Shown here: piece after piece, positions 55,725 to 64,000 of the stretch | How positions within the stretch are numbered: position 1 is the first letter of the stretch | How the letters are laid out: each line of letters starts with the position of its first letter | Assembly (NCBI RefSeq): GCF_009834185.1 | Contig: NZ_CP047173.1 | Location: 1,178,001 to 1,242,000 of the forward strand | Direction: 5' to 3' | Length of the DNA: 64,000 nucleotides | Origin: Rathayibacter sp. VKM Ac-2760 | GTDB lineage: Bacteria > Actinomycetota > Actinomycetes > Actinomycetales > Microbacteriaceae | Program-made: the position numbers and the translations under genes | Notes under the pieces: model-generated | Told to the model about the DNA's origin: nothing | Database searches by the model: none | What the model saw: the letters and a program-made list of their open reading frames with translations, nothing else

Positions 55725-57302
55725 ATGTCCGCCGGCGCCTCCTTCTATCTCACGACCCCGATCTTCTACGTGAACGACGTCCCCCACATCGGGCACGCGT
55801 ACACCGAGGTCGCCGCCGACGTCCTCACCCGCTGGCACCGCCAGGCGGGCGACGACACCTGGCTGCTGACCGGGACCGACGAGCACGGTCAGAAGATCCT
55901 CCGCACCGCCACCGCGAACGGCACGACGCCGCAGGAGTGGGCCGACCGGCTCGTGCAGAACTCGTGGAAGCCGCTGCTGTCGACGATCGACATCGCCAAC
56001 GACGACTTCATCCGCACCACGGAGGAGCGCCACGAGGTCAACGTGCAGAAGTTCCTGCAGAAGCTCTACGACCAGGGCGCGATCTACACCGGCGAGTACG
56101 AGGGCTACTACTGCGTGGGCTGCGAGGAGTACAAGCAGCTCTCCGACCTCGACGAGGGCACCGGCGAGGACGAGGGCCAGTACGTCTGCAAGATCCACTC
56201 CAAGCCGGTGGAGTTGCTCAAGGAGAAGAACTACTTCTTCACGATGAGCGAGTACACCGAGCGACTGCTCGCCCTCTACGAGGAGCGCCCCGACTTCGTC
56301 CAGCCCGAGTCGGCGCGCAACGAGGTCGTCAGCTTCGTCCGCCAGGGCCTCGCCGACCTGTCGATCTCGCGCTCGAGCTTCGACTGGGGCGTGAAGGTGC
56401 CGTGGGACGACTCGCACGTCGTCTACGTCTGGTTCGACGCGCTGCTCAACTACATCACCGCGGTCGGCTACGGCCAGGACGAGGCGGAGTTCGAGCGCCG
56501 CTGGCCCGCGACCCACATCGTCGGCAAGGACATCCTGCGCTTCCACGCGGTGATCTGGCCCGCGATGCTGATGGCCGCCGGGCTCGACGTGCCCAAGCAG
56601 GTCTTCGGCCACGGCTGGCTGCTCGTCGGCGGCGAGAAGATGTCGAAGTCGAAGCTCACCGGCATCGCGCCGGAGCAGATCACCGACACCTTCGGCTCCG
56701 ACGCGTTCCGCTACTACTTCATGAGGGCGATCACCTTCGGCCAGGACGGCTCGTTCTCCTGGGAGGACCTCGCGGCGCGCTACCAGGCCGAGCTGGCCAA
56801 CGGCTTCGGCAACCTCGCCTCGCGGGTCATCGCGATGCTGCACCGCTACTACGACGGCGTCGTGCCCGAGCCCTCGGCCCTGACCGAGGCGGAGGAGCGC
56901 GTGCAGGCGACGGTCGCGGAGGCGGCGGCCGCGGCCGACCGCTCGATCGAGACCCTCGCGATCCACGACGCCGTCACCGCGGTCTGGACGATCGTCGACG
57001 AGCTCAACGGCTACATCACCGAGCAGGAGCCGTGGGCCCTGGCCAAAAGGGACGAGCGCGAGCGCCTCGGCACCGTGCTCTACACGGCATCGGAGGGGCT
57101 GCGCGCCCTGGCCGTGCTGCTCTCGCCGGTCGTGCCCCGCGCGAGCACCGCGCTCTGGGAGGCGCTCGGCGCGGAGGGCGCGCTCGGCGCCCTCACGGCG
57201 CAGCGGCTCCGCGCGGCGGGGGAGTGGGGTCAGCTTGCGGTCGGCACCACCGTCGGCACCCTCGCGCCGCTCTTCCCGCGCATCGAGGTCCCGGAGTCCT
57301 GA
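55725..57302 (+). CDS. metG: methionyl-tRNA synthetase
   Basis: A 525-residue class I synthetase charging tRNA-Met. HIGH is at VPHIGHAYTEVAADVL, the knuckle has CVGCEEY and YVCKIH, and KMSKS is at GEKMSKSKLTG. The anticodon-binding helical domain follows (FGNLASRVIAML onward). There is no C-terminal EMAP/tRNA-binding extension, typical for this group. The ATG at 55725 gives MSAGASFYLTTPIFYVNDVP. In-frame reading further upstream is only the antisense of pmt. Confidence 0.97.
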   Translation: MSAGASFYLTTPIFYVNDVPHIGHAYTEVAADVLTRWHRQAGDDTWLLTGTDEHGQKILRTATANGTTPQEWADRLVQNSWKPLLSTIDIANDDFIRTTEERHEVNVQKFLQKLYDQGAIYTGEYEGYYCVGCEEYKQLSDLDEGTGEDEGQYVCKIHSKPVELLKEKNYFFTMSEYTERLLALYEERPDFVQPESARNEVVSFVRQGLADLSISRSSFDWGVKVPWDDSHVVYVWFDALLNYITAVGYGQDEAEFERRWPATHIVGKDILRFHAVIWPAMLMAAGLDVPKQVFGHGWLLVGGEKMSKSKLTGIAPEQITDTFGSDAFRYYFMRAITFGQDGSFSWEDLAARYQAELANGFGNLASRVIAMLHRYYDGVVPEPSALTEAEERVQATVAEAAAAADRSIETLAIHDAVTAVWTIVDELNGYITEQEPWALAKRDERERLGTVLYTASEGLRALAVLLSPVVPRASTALWEALGAEGALGALTAQRLRAAGEWGQLAVGTTVGTLAPLFPRIEVPES

Positions 57303-57316
57303 GTCGCCCTGGCGGC

Positions 57317-57503
57317 TGATCGCGGAGCCCGCTCCGCGGGCGCCGTCATGGTGATCGAGTAGCCCGCTGTGCGGGCGTATCGAGATCCACCGTCTGCAGA
57401 CGCGGGGTCTCGATACGCCGCCTGCGGCGGCTACTCGACCAGCATGGGTGCTGCGGCCGTTCGTGGTGATCGAGTAGCCCGCTCCGCGGGCGTATCGAGA
57501 TCC
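57317..57503. repeat. family A repeat array, alternating orientations
   Basis: A remnant (57317-57343), a minus unit (57350-57388), a plus unit (57405-57443) and a minus unit (57465-57503). Hairpin sequences differ (CCGCTGTGCGGG, CCGCCTGCGGCGG, CCGCTCCGCGGG) but keep pairing. The array fills the 231-base gap between metG and tatD. No gene is seen here. Confidence 0.85.
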
Positions 57504-57521
57504 CGCGTCGGGCCTCCCCGC

Positions 57522-57527
57522 TAGCCT
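57522..57527 (+). promoter_or_regulatory. -10 hexamer TAGCCT, leaderless-type, for tatD
   Basis: It ends 6 bases before the ATG at 57534 and 19 bases after the last repeat unit, so the -35 would be close to repeat sequence. Confidence 0.5.
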
Positions 57528-57533
57528 GGACGC

Positions 57534-58457
57534 ATGACCGACAGCCAGCACGTCCGCGCCCGCGAGAACACGTCCGGTCGCGACCTGACGTACCCGCCGC
57601 TGCCCGAGGCGCTCGTCGTCCCCGTCTACGACAACCACACCCACCTCGAGATCTCCGACGGTCTCGAGCCCCTGGACTACCGCGAGCAGCTCGATCGCGC
57701 CTCCACCGTCGGCGTCCGCGGCGTCGTCCAGGTCGGCACCGATGTCGAGACCAGCCGCTGGTCGGCTGAGCGCGCCGCCTCCGAGCCGCGGATGCTCGCC
57801 GCCGTCGCGATCCACCCCAATGAGGCGCCCGCGCTCGAGGAGCGCGGCGAGCTCGACGACGCCCTCGCCGTGATCGCCGAGCTGGCGACGCAGCCGCGCG
57901 TCCGCGCCGTCGGCGAGACCGGCCTCGACTTCTACCGCACCGGCGAGAGCGGCCGCGCCGCCCAGTTCCGCTCGTTCGAGGAGCACATCCGCATCGCGAA
58001 GGAGACCGGGACCGCGCTGCAGATCCACGACCGCGACGCGCACCGCGAGGTCATGGCGACCCTCCGCCGGGTCGGCGCCCCCGAGCGGACCGTCTTCCAC
58101 TGCTTCTCCGGCGACGCCGAGATGGCGCGGATGTGCACGGACGAGGGCTGGTACCTCTCCTTCGCCGGCACCGTCTCGTTCAAGAACGCCGAGTCGCTGC
58201 GCGAGGCGCTCGTCGCGACCCCGCGGCACCTGATCCTCGTCGAGACCGACGCGCCCTACCTGACCCCGGAGCCGTTCCGCGGCCGCCCGAACGCGCCCTA
58301 CCTGATCCCGCACACCCTGCGCGCGATGGCCGCGACCCTCGAGACCGACGTCGGCCACCTGGCCGCCACGATCGCCTCCAACACCGAGCAGGTCTACGGC
58401 GAGTGGGGCGGCGAGGTCGGCTCGGAGCCGACGGAGCCCGTCGGGCAGCTGGCATGA
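57534..58457 (+). CDS. tatD: TatD family metal-dependent hydrolase (DNase)
   Basis: A 307-residue TIM-barrel hydrolase. Metal ligands are visible: HxH in YDNHTHLEI, Glu in AVGETGLDFYR, His in LQIHDRDAH, His in FHCFSGDAEMA and Asp in LVETDAPYLTPEPFRGRPN. It acts as a 3'-5' exonuclease in characterised members and is involved in DNA repair/turnover. The N-terminal 30 residues (VRARENTSGRDLTYPPLPEA) precede the usual start of the fold. The stop overlaps rsmA by 4 bases. Confidence 0.95.
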   Translation: MTDSQHVRARENTSGRDLTYPPLPEALVVPVYDNHTHLEISDGLEPLDYREQLDRASTVGVRGVVQVGTDVETSRWSAERAASEPRMLAAVAIHPNEAPALEERGELDDALAVIAELATQPRVRAVGETGLDFYRTGESGRAAQFRSFEEHIRIAKETGTALQIHDRDAHREVMATLRRVGAPERTVFHCFSGDAEMARMCTDEGWYLSFAGTVSFKNAESLREALVATPRHLILVETDAPYLTPEPFRGRPNAPYLIPHTLRAMAATLETDVGHLAATIASNTEQVYGEWGGEVGSEPTEPVGQLA

Positions 58458-59497
58458 CCGGTCGGCACGCGGCGGAGGCGGCGTCCGACGAGGTCGCCGT
58501 CCCGCGACTGCTCGGCCCGGCCGAGATCCGCGATCTCGCCCAGCTGCTCGACGTCACCCCGACCAAGAAGCTCGGCCAGAACTTCGTCCACGACGCCAAC
58601 ACCGTCCGCCGCATCGTCAAGCTCGCCCGCGTGCAGTCCGGCGAGAGCGTCGTCGAGATCGGCCCGGGTCTCGGCTCGCTGACCCTCGGCCTGCTCGAGG
58701 CCGGCGCCGGCGTGGTCGCCGTCGAGATCGACGGCCGGCTCGCGGAGCAGCTGCCGCGCACGGTCGCGCTGATGGCGCCCGCGGCCGAGCTCACCGTGCT
58801 GCGCGCCGACGCGATGAAGGTGCTCGAGCTGCCGGGCGAGCCGGTCCGGCTCGTCGCGAACCTCCCGTACAACATCTCGGTGCCGGTGCTGCTGCACTTC
58901 CTCGAGCACTTCCCGAGCATCCGCTCCGGCGTGGTGATGGTGCAGTCCGAGGTCGGCCTCCGCCTCGCGGCCGGGCCGGGCTCGAAGGTCTACGGCGGCC
59001 CGAGCGTGAAGGCGGCCTGGTTCGGCTCGTTCACGACCGGCGGCACGGTCTCCCGGCAGATCTTCTGGCCGGTGCCCAACGTCGACAGCGTGCTGGTCTC
59101 GTTCGAGCGCGGCGAGGAGCCGGGCGACGAGTCGCTGCGCCGCGCGGTCTTCGCGGTCGTCGACGCGGCCTTCGCGCAGCGGCGGAAGATGCTCCGCCAG
59201 TCGCTCGCCGCCCTCTTCGGCGACAGCACCGCCGCGATCGCCGCGCTGGAGTCGGCCGGAGTGCCGCAGACGGCCCGCGGCGAGGAGCTCGGCGTGGCGG
59301 AGTTCACGGCGCTCGGTCGCGTGCTCGACCCGGCGCTCGTGCCCGTTCGCGGCGGCGGCGCGCGGGTCGCGGCGGACGACGAGGGCGTGGACGACAGCAG
59401 CGGCGGGGCCGCGGACGACAGTGCGGACGACGGCGTCGCACGTCCCTCCGTCGGGGGTCACCTCGGCGGGGACGAGCACGGCGCCACCACCCTGTAG
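58454..59497 (+). CDS. rsmA: 16S rRNA (adenine-1518/1519 N6)-dimethyltransferase
   Basis: A 347-residue KsgA-type enzyme that dimethylates two adenines near the 16S 3' end. SAM motifs are KKLGQNFVHDANTVRRIV, VVEIGPGLGSLTLGLLE, VAVEIDGRLAEQL and the catalytic NLPYNIS. The core ends near residue 295; the last 50 residues are an Asp/Gly/Ser-rich tail (DDEGVDDSSGGAADDSADDG) not usual for the family. ATG at 58454 overlaps the tatD stop (ATGA). Its TAG stop forms part of the ispE -10. Confidence 0.95.
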   Translation: MTGRHAAEAASDEVAVPRLLGPAEIRDLAQLLDVTPTKKLGQNFVHDANTVRRIVKLARVQSGESVVEIGPGLGSLTLGLLEAGAGVVAVEIDGRLAEQLPRTVALMAPAAELTVLRADAMKVLELPGEPVRLVANLPYNISVPVLLHFLEHFPSIRSGVVMVQSEVGLRLAAGPGSKVYGGPSVKAAWFGSFTTGGTVSRQIFWPVPNVDSVLVSFERGEEPGDESLRRAVFAVVDAAFAQRRKMLRQSLAALFGDSTAAIAALESAGVPQTARGEELGVAEFTALGRVLDPALVPVRGGGARVAADDEGVDDSSGGAADDSADDGVARPSVGGHLGGDEHGATTL

Positions 59498-59500
59498 CGT
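59495..59500 (+). promoter_or_regulatory. -10 hexamer TAGCGT for ispE, overlapping the rsmA stop
   Basis: Its first three bases are the rsmA stop codon, and it ends 6 bases before the ispE ATG. It would let ispE be made apart from the upstream genes. Confidence 0.45.
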
Positions 59501-59506
59501 GGAAGC

Positions 59507-60442
59507 ATGGCCCAGCGCGCGACGTCGAATCGGGTCCATGCGCGAGCACCGGGCAAGATCAACGTCTACCTGAAGGTCGGCGCCGTCCGTGAGGACGGCT
59601 ACCACGAGCTCGCCACCGCCTTCCAGTCGCTGTCGCTCTACGAGGACGTGCGCGCGAGCGACGCCCCCGACTTCTCGGTCGAGTTCTCCGGCTCGATCGA
59701 CACCCGCGGCCTGGCCGTCGACGGCTCGAACCTCGCGATCAAGGCCGCGCGCGCGCTCGCCAGGGCCACCGGCTACCGCGGCGGCGTGCACCTCGAGATC
59801 GAGAAGAACGTGCCGATCGCGGGCGGGATGGGCGGCGGCTCCGCCGACGCGGCCGCGACCCTGCTCGCCTGCGACGCGCTCTGGGGCACGGCCTGCACGC
59901 GGGAGCAGCTGCTCGGCATCGCCGCGAGTCTCGGAGCGGACGTGCCGTTCTCCTTCACCGGCGGCACCGCGATCGGCGTCGGCCGCGGCGACGAGCTGAG
60001 CCCTGCGCTCGCGAAGGGCCGGTTCGAGTGGGTGCTCGTGCTCGCCGAGCAGGGCCTCTCCACTCCGGAGGTCTACCGCGAGCTCGACCGGCACCGCGAG
60101 CGTCATCTGCACGACTTCCGCCCCATCTCGGCCACGCCGAGCATCGACCCGAACGTGCTGCAGGCCCTGCGCGCGGGCGACGCCGCGATGCTCGCCGACG
60201 CCATGCACAACGACCTGCAGGCGCCGGCCCTGCACCTGCAGCCCGGTCTGGCGCGGATCCTCGAGCGCGGCGAGGAGAGCGGCGCCCTCGGCGGCCTCGT
60301 CTCCGGCTCCGGCCCGACGGTCGCGTTCCTGCTCCCCGACGCCGACGCCGCGCTCGACCTGCAGCTCGAGCTGACGGCCGCCCGGATGCGCGCGGTCCGC
60401 GTCACCGGCCCGGTGCACGGCGCCCGCCTCCTCTCCAGCTGA
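59507..60442 (+). CDS. ispE: 4-diphosphocytidyl-2-C-methyl-D-erythritol kinase
   Basis: A 311-residue GHMP kinase of the MEP isoprenoid pathway. It has ARAPGKINVYLKVGAVREDGYHELATAFQSL at the N-terminus, the ATP loop PIAGGMGGGSADAAATLLA and the C-terminal GGLVSGSGPTVAFLL. The order rsmA-ispE is conserved in actinobacteria. The 9-base gap from rsmA and the own -10 suggest transcription both with and without the upstream genes. Confidence 0.96.
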   Translation: MAQRATSNRVHARAPGKINVYLKVGAVREDGYHELATAFQSLSLYEDVRASDAPDFSVEFSGSIDTRGLAVDGSNLAIKAARALARATGYRGGVHLEIEKNVPIAGGMGGGSADAAATLLACDALWGTACTREQLLGIAASLGADVPFSFTGGTAIGVGRGDELSPALAKGRFEWVLVLAEQGLSTPEVYRELDRHRERHLHDFRPISATPSIDPNVLQALRAGDAAMLADAMHNDLQAPALHLQPGLARILERGEESGALGGLVSGSGPTVAFLLPDADAALDLQLELTAARMRAVRVTGPVHGARLLSS

Positions 60443-60497
60443 GCCCGCGGCACGCGACGCCGGGCGCCGATCCGCCGCTGCACGTCCGGGCGGAAGA

Positions 60498-60592
60498 TGC
60501 TGGTCGAGCAGCCGCGGAGCGGCGTATCGAGACCCGCCCTGCTGGACACGGTGGATCTCGATACGCCCTCTGCGAGGGCTACTCGATCAGCA
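60498..60592. repeat. family A repeat pair, minus then plus
   Basis: A minus unit (60498-60535) and a plus unit (60553-60592) are separated by 17 bases between ispE and the molybdopterin oxidoreductase gene, both on the plus strand. Confidence 0.85.
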
Positions 60593-60637
60593 CGGGGCGA
60601 CCCGCGACACCCGCAGAGAACGCTCGATCTCGTGGCC

Positions 60638-60643
60638 TAGAGT
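60638..60643 (+). promoter_or_regulatory. -10 hexamer TAGAGT, leaderless-type, for the oxidoreductase gene
   Basis: It ends 7 bases before the ATG at 60651. Confidence 0.5.
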
Positions 60644-60650
60644 TCCGCAC

Positions 60651-62186
60651 ATGCCCCCCAGACGAGTAGCACTCTTCGCCCTGCTGGCCGGGATCGTCTC
60701 GGCCGCGGTCACGCTCGCCGCCGCCGAGCTGGTCGCGGTCTTCACCGGTGCCGGCGGCAGCCCGCTCGTCGCGGTCGGCGGCTTCGTGATCGACATCGTC
60801 CCGCCCGGCGTGAAGGACACGGTCATCGCCCTGTTCGGCACCGGCGACAAGCTCGTCCTCCTCGTCTCGCTCGGCCTCGCCGTCGCCCTGCTCGCGATGG
60901 CCGCCGGTCTGCTCGAGTACCGCAAGCCCCCGCTCGGCGTCCTGCTGCTCGCCGCCGTCGCCGGTCTCGGCGCCCTCGCGGCCGTCAGCCGGGAGGGTGC
61001 CTCCGGCATCGACGCCGCGCCGAGCGTCGTCGGCATGGTCGCCGGAGCGATGGTGCTGCGGGCCGCCGCCGCGCGCCTGCGCTCCTGGGACGAAGCACCC
61101 GCGCAGGGCTCGACCGACCGCCGCTCCTTCCTCCGCCTCGTCGGCGTGGCCGGCGCCGCGGCGGTCGTCGCCGGCGTGGGCGCCCGGATCGTCACGGCCG
61201 CCGCCTCCGCCGTCACCGCGGTGCGCGAGGCCGTGGTGCTGCCGACCCCCGCCGCCACCGCCGCGCCGATCCCCGCGACCGGCGTGCTCGACGACATCGA
61301 GGGCATCAGCTCCTACGTCACCTCGAACGACGACTTCTACCGGATCGACACCGCGCTCTCCGTGCCCAGCGTCGACCCGGCGGACTGGTCCCTGAAGATC
61401 ACCGGCATGGTCGAGGAGGAGGTCACGATCACCTGGGACGAGCTCCTCGCCCTCCCGCTCGAGGAGCACCTCGTCACCCTCTCCTGCGTCTCGAACGAGG
61501 TCGGCGGCGACCTGATCGGCACGGCGCTCTGGCTCGGCTACCCGATCCGCGAGCTGCTCGCCCGCGCCCGCCCGACCGCCGGCGCCGACATGGTGCTCTC
61601 CCGCAGCATCGACGGCTTCACGGCGTCGAGCCCGCTCGAGGTGCTGACCGACGAGGGCCGCGCGAGCCTCCTGGCCGTCGGCATGAACGGGCAGCCGCTG
61701 CCGGTCGAGCACGGCTTCCCTGTGCGGATGGTCGTCCCCGGCCTCTACGGCTACGTCTCGGCGACCAAGTGGGTCACCGAGCTCAAGGTCACCACGTTCG
61801 AGGACGACGTCGCCTACTGGTCGACTCGCGGCTGGACCGAGCGCGGCCCGATCAAGGTGGAGTCGCGGATCGACGTCCCGCGCCAGGGGCAGGCCGTCCC
61901 GGCCGGCACCGTCGCCGTCGCGGGCGTCGCCTGGGCGCCGCACACCGGCATCTCGAAGGTCGAGGTGCAGATCGACGGCGGCGCCTGGCAGCCCGCGCGC
62001 CTGGCCGAGGCCGTCACCGCGGACACCTGGATCCAGTGGGTCTACGAGTGGGACGCGCTCGCCGGCGACCACGTCGTCCTCGTCCGCGCCACCGACTCCG
62101 AGGGCCTCGTGCAGACCCAGGACGAGGCGCCGCCCGCGCCCGACGGAGCGACCGGCTGGCACATGCGCACCGTGACGGTCGCCTGA
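60651..62186 (+). CDS. membrane-anchored molybdopterin-dependent oxidoreductase (sulfite-oxidase fold)
   Basis: A 511-residue protein. Residues 1-140 hold about four membrane segments, followed by a fifth in RRSFLRLVGVAGAAAVVAGVGARIV that resembles a Tat signal. The molybdopterin domain (about 230-385) has the Mo-ligand cysteine in LVTLSCVSNEVGGDLIG and a cofactor pocket in GLYGYVSATKWVTEL. The C-terminal Ig-like dimer domain has GVAWAPHTGISKVEVQIDGGAW. Such proteins act outside the membrane; the substrate (sulfite, oxidised Met or other) is unresolved. Confidence 0.9.
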   Translation: MPPRRVALFALLAGIVSAAVTLAAAELVAVFTGAGGSPLVAVGGFVIDIVPPGVKDTVIALFGTGDKLVLLVSLGLAVALLAMAAGLLEYRKPPLGVLLLAAVAGLGALAAVSREGASGIDAAPSVVGMVAGAMVLRAAAARLRSWDEAPAQGSTDRRSFLRLVGVAGAAAVVAGVGARIVTAAASAVTAVREAVVLPTPAATAAPIPATGVLDDIEGISSYVTSNDDFYRIDTALSVPSVDPADWSLKITGMVEEEVTITWDELLALPLEEHLVTLSCVSNEVGGDLIGTALWLGYPIRELLARARPTAGADMVLSRSIDGFTASSPLEVLTDEGRASLLAVGMNGQPLPVEHGFPVRMVVPGLYGYVSATKWVTELKVTTFEDDVAYWSTRGWTERGPIKVESRIDVPRQGQAVPAGTVAVAGVAWAPHTGISKVEVQIDGGAWQPARLAEAVTADTWIQWVYEWDALAGDHVVLVRATDSEGLVQTQDEAPPAPDGATGWHMRTVTVA

Positions 62187-62227
62187 TCGCACGGCCGCCC
62201 GTGGGGATCCGCCGCGGCCGCCCCCGG

Positions 62228-62233
62228 TAAACT
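62228..62233 (+). promoter_or_regulatory. -10 hexamer TAAACT for the ABC-F gene
   Basis: TAAACT, the strongest -10 in the window, ends 8 bases before the ATG at 62242. Confidence 0.5.
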
Positions 62234-62241
62234 CGGCCCCT

Positions 62242-64000
<1,759 letters not shown>

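Overview
The window is a 64 kb piece of a high-GC actinobacterial chromosome, most likely from the family Microbacteriaceae (Rathayibacter, Clavibacter or a close relative). Reasons: strong GC bias at third codon positions, frequent GTG starts, DUF3097/DUF3054/DUF3516 proteins, a cysteine-free type-B L36, a Ku protein, a Pmt-type mannosyltransferase, and the gene order rsmI(divergent from pmt)-metG-tatD-rsmA-ispE-...-ABC-F, which is familiar from actinomycete chromosomes. The genus is an inference. I see no prophage, transposase, CRISPR array, plasmid function or rRNA; only one tRNA is visible.

Layout. 1-11 kb: end of a secreted hydrolase, a TetR regulator, tRNA-Thr(CGT), a PBP4-type carboxypeptidase, nicotinamidase, an aldehyde dehydrogenase coupled to a SpoU methylase, a lipoprotein overlapping an SDR, then on the minus strand an ABC exporter and an MHS-type MFS symporter. 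11-15 kb: the complete riboflavin operon ribD-ribE-ribBA-ribH, read leftward from an FMN riboswitch with a visible expression-platform hairpin. 15-16.6 kb: a probable zinc-homeostasis locus, made of a CobW-like protein without a P-loop, a Zur-like operator, cysteine-free L36 and a 64-residue His-rich protein. 16.7-31.8 kb: DUF3097/DUF3054, pentapeptide-repeat and MOSC proteins, a Ski2-like helicase, an acyltransferase, an exported beta-helix-like protein, Nei glycosylase, a large extracellular nuclease, Ku and a HEAT-repeat protein. 31.8-46 kb: a secreted M28 peptidase with a LuxR-like HTH tail, a hydrolase, an aldo/keto reductase, an MFS transporter, HrpA helicase, a YyaL-type thioredoxin protein, a sulfurtransferase and serine dehydratase. 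46-50 kb: two coupled exported cell-wall enzymes, a 44-codon ORF and RtcB. 50-64 kb: metY with a CoA-binding protein, YeiH/Pmt, and the translation/isoprenoid block rsmI, metG, tatD, rsmA, ispE, followed by a membrane molybdopterin oxidoreductase and an ABC-F protein that runs off the end.

Two interspersed repeat families stand out. Family A (about 38 bp, a TCTCGATACGCC half joined by a small GC hairpin to a GGCTACTCGACCAGCA half) occurs as singles or arrays at seven sites, always between two genes that point the same way. Family B is a 63-bp element with 19-20 bp terminal inverted repeats; of its four copies, all exactly 63 bp, one lies inside hrpA, codon-aligned, and adds 21 residues to the helicase. 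A third structure, a 26-bp perfect inverted repeat, sits upstream of the YyaL gene.

Many single genes have a TANNNT hexamer ending 6-9 bases before the start codon, the arrangement expected for leaderless mRNAs, so this region seems to be largely leaderless outside its operons. The best leads for something undescribed are the family B element inside hrpA, the HTH-tailed secreted peptidase, and the Zur-like locus built on a CobW-like protein without its nucleotide-binding loop.
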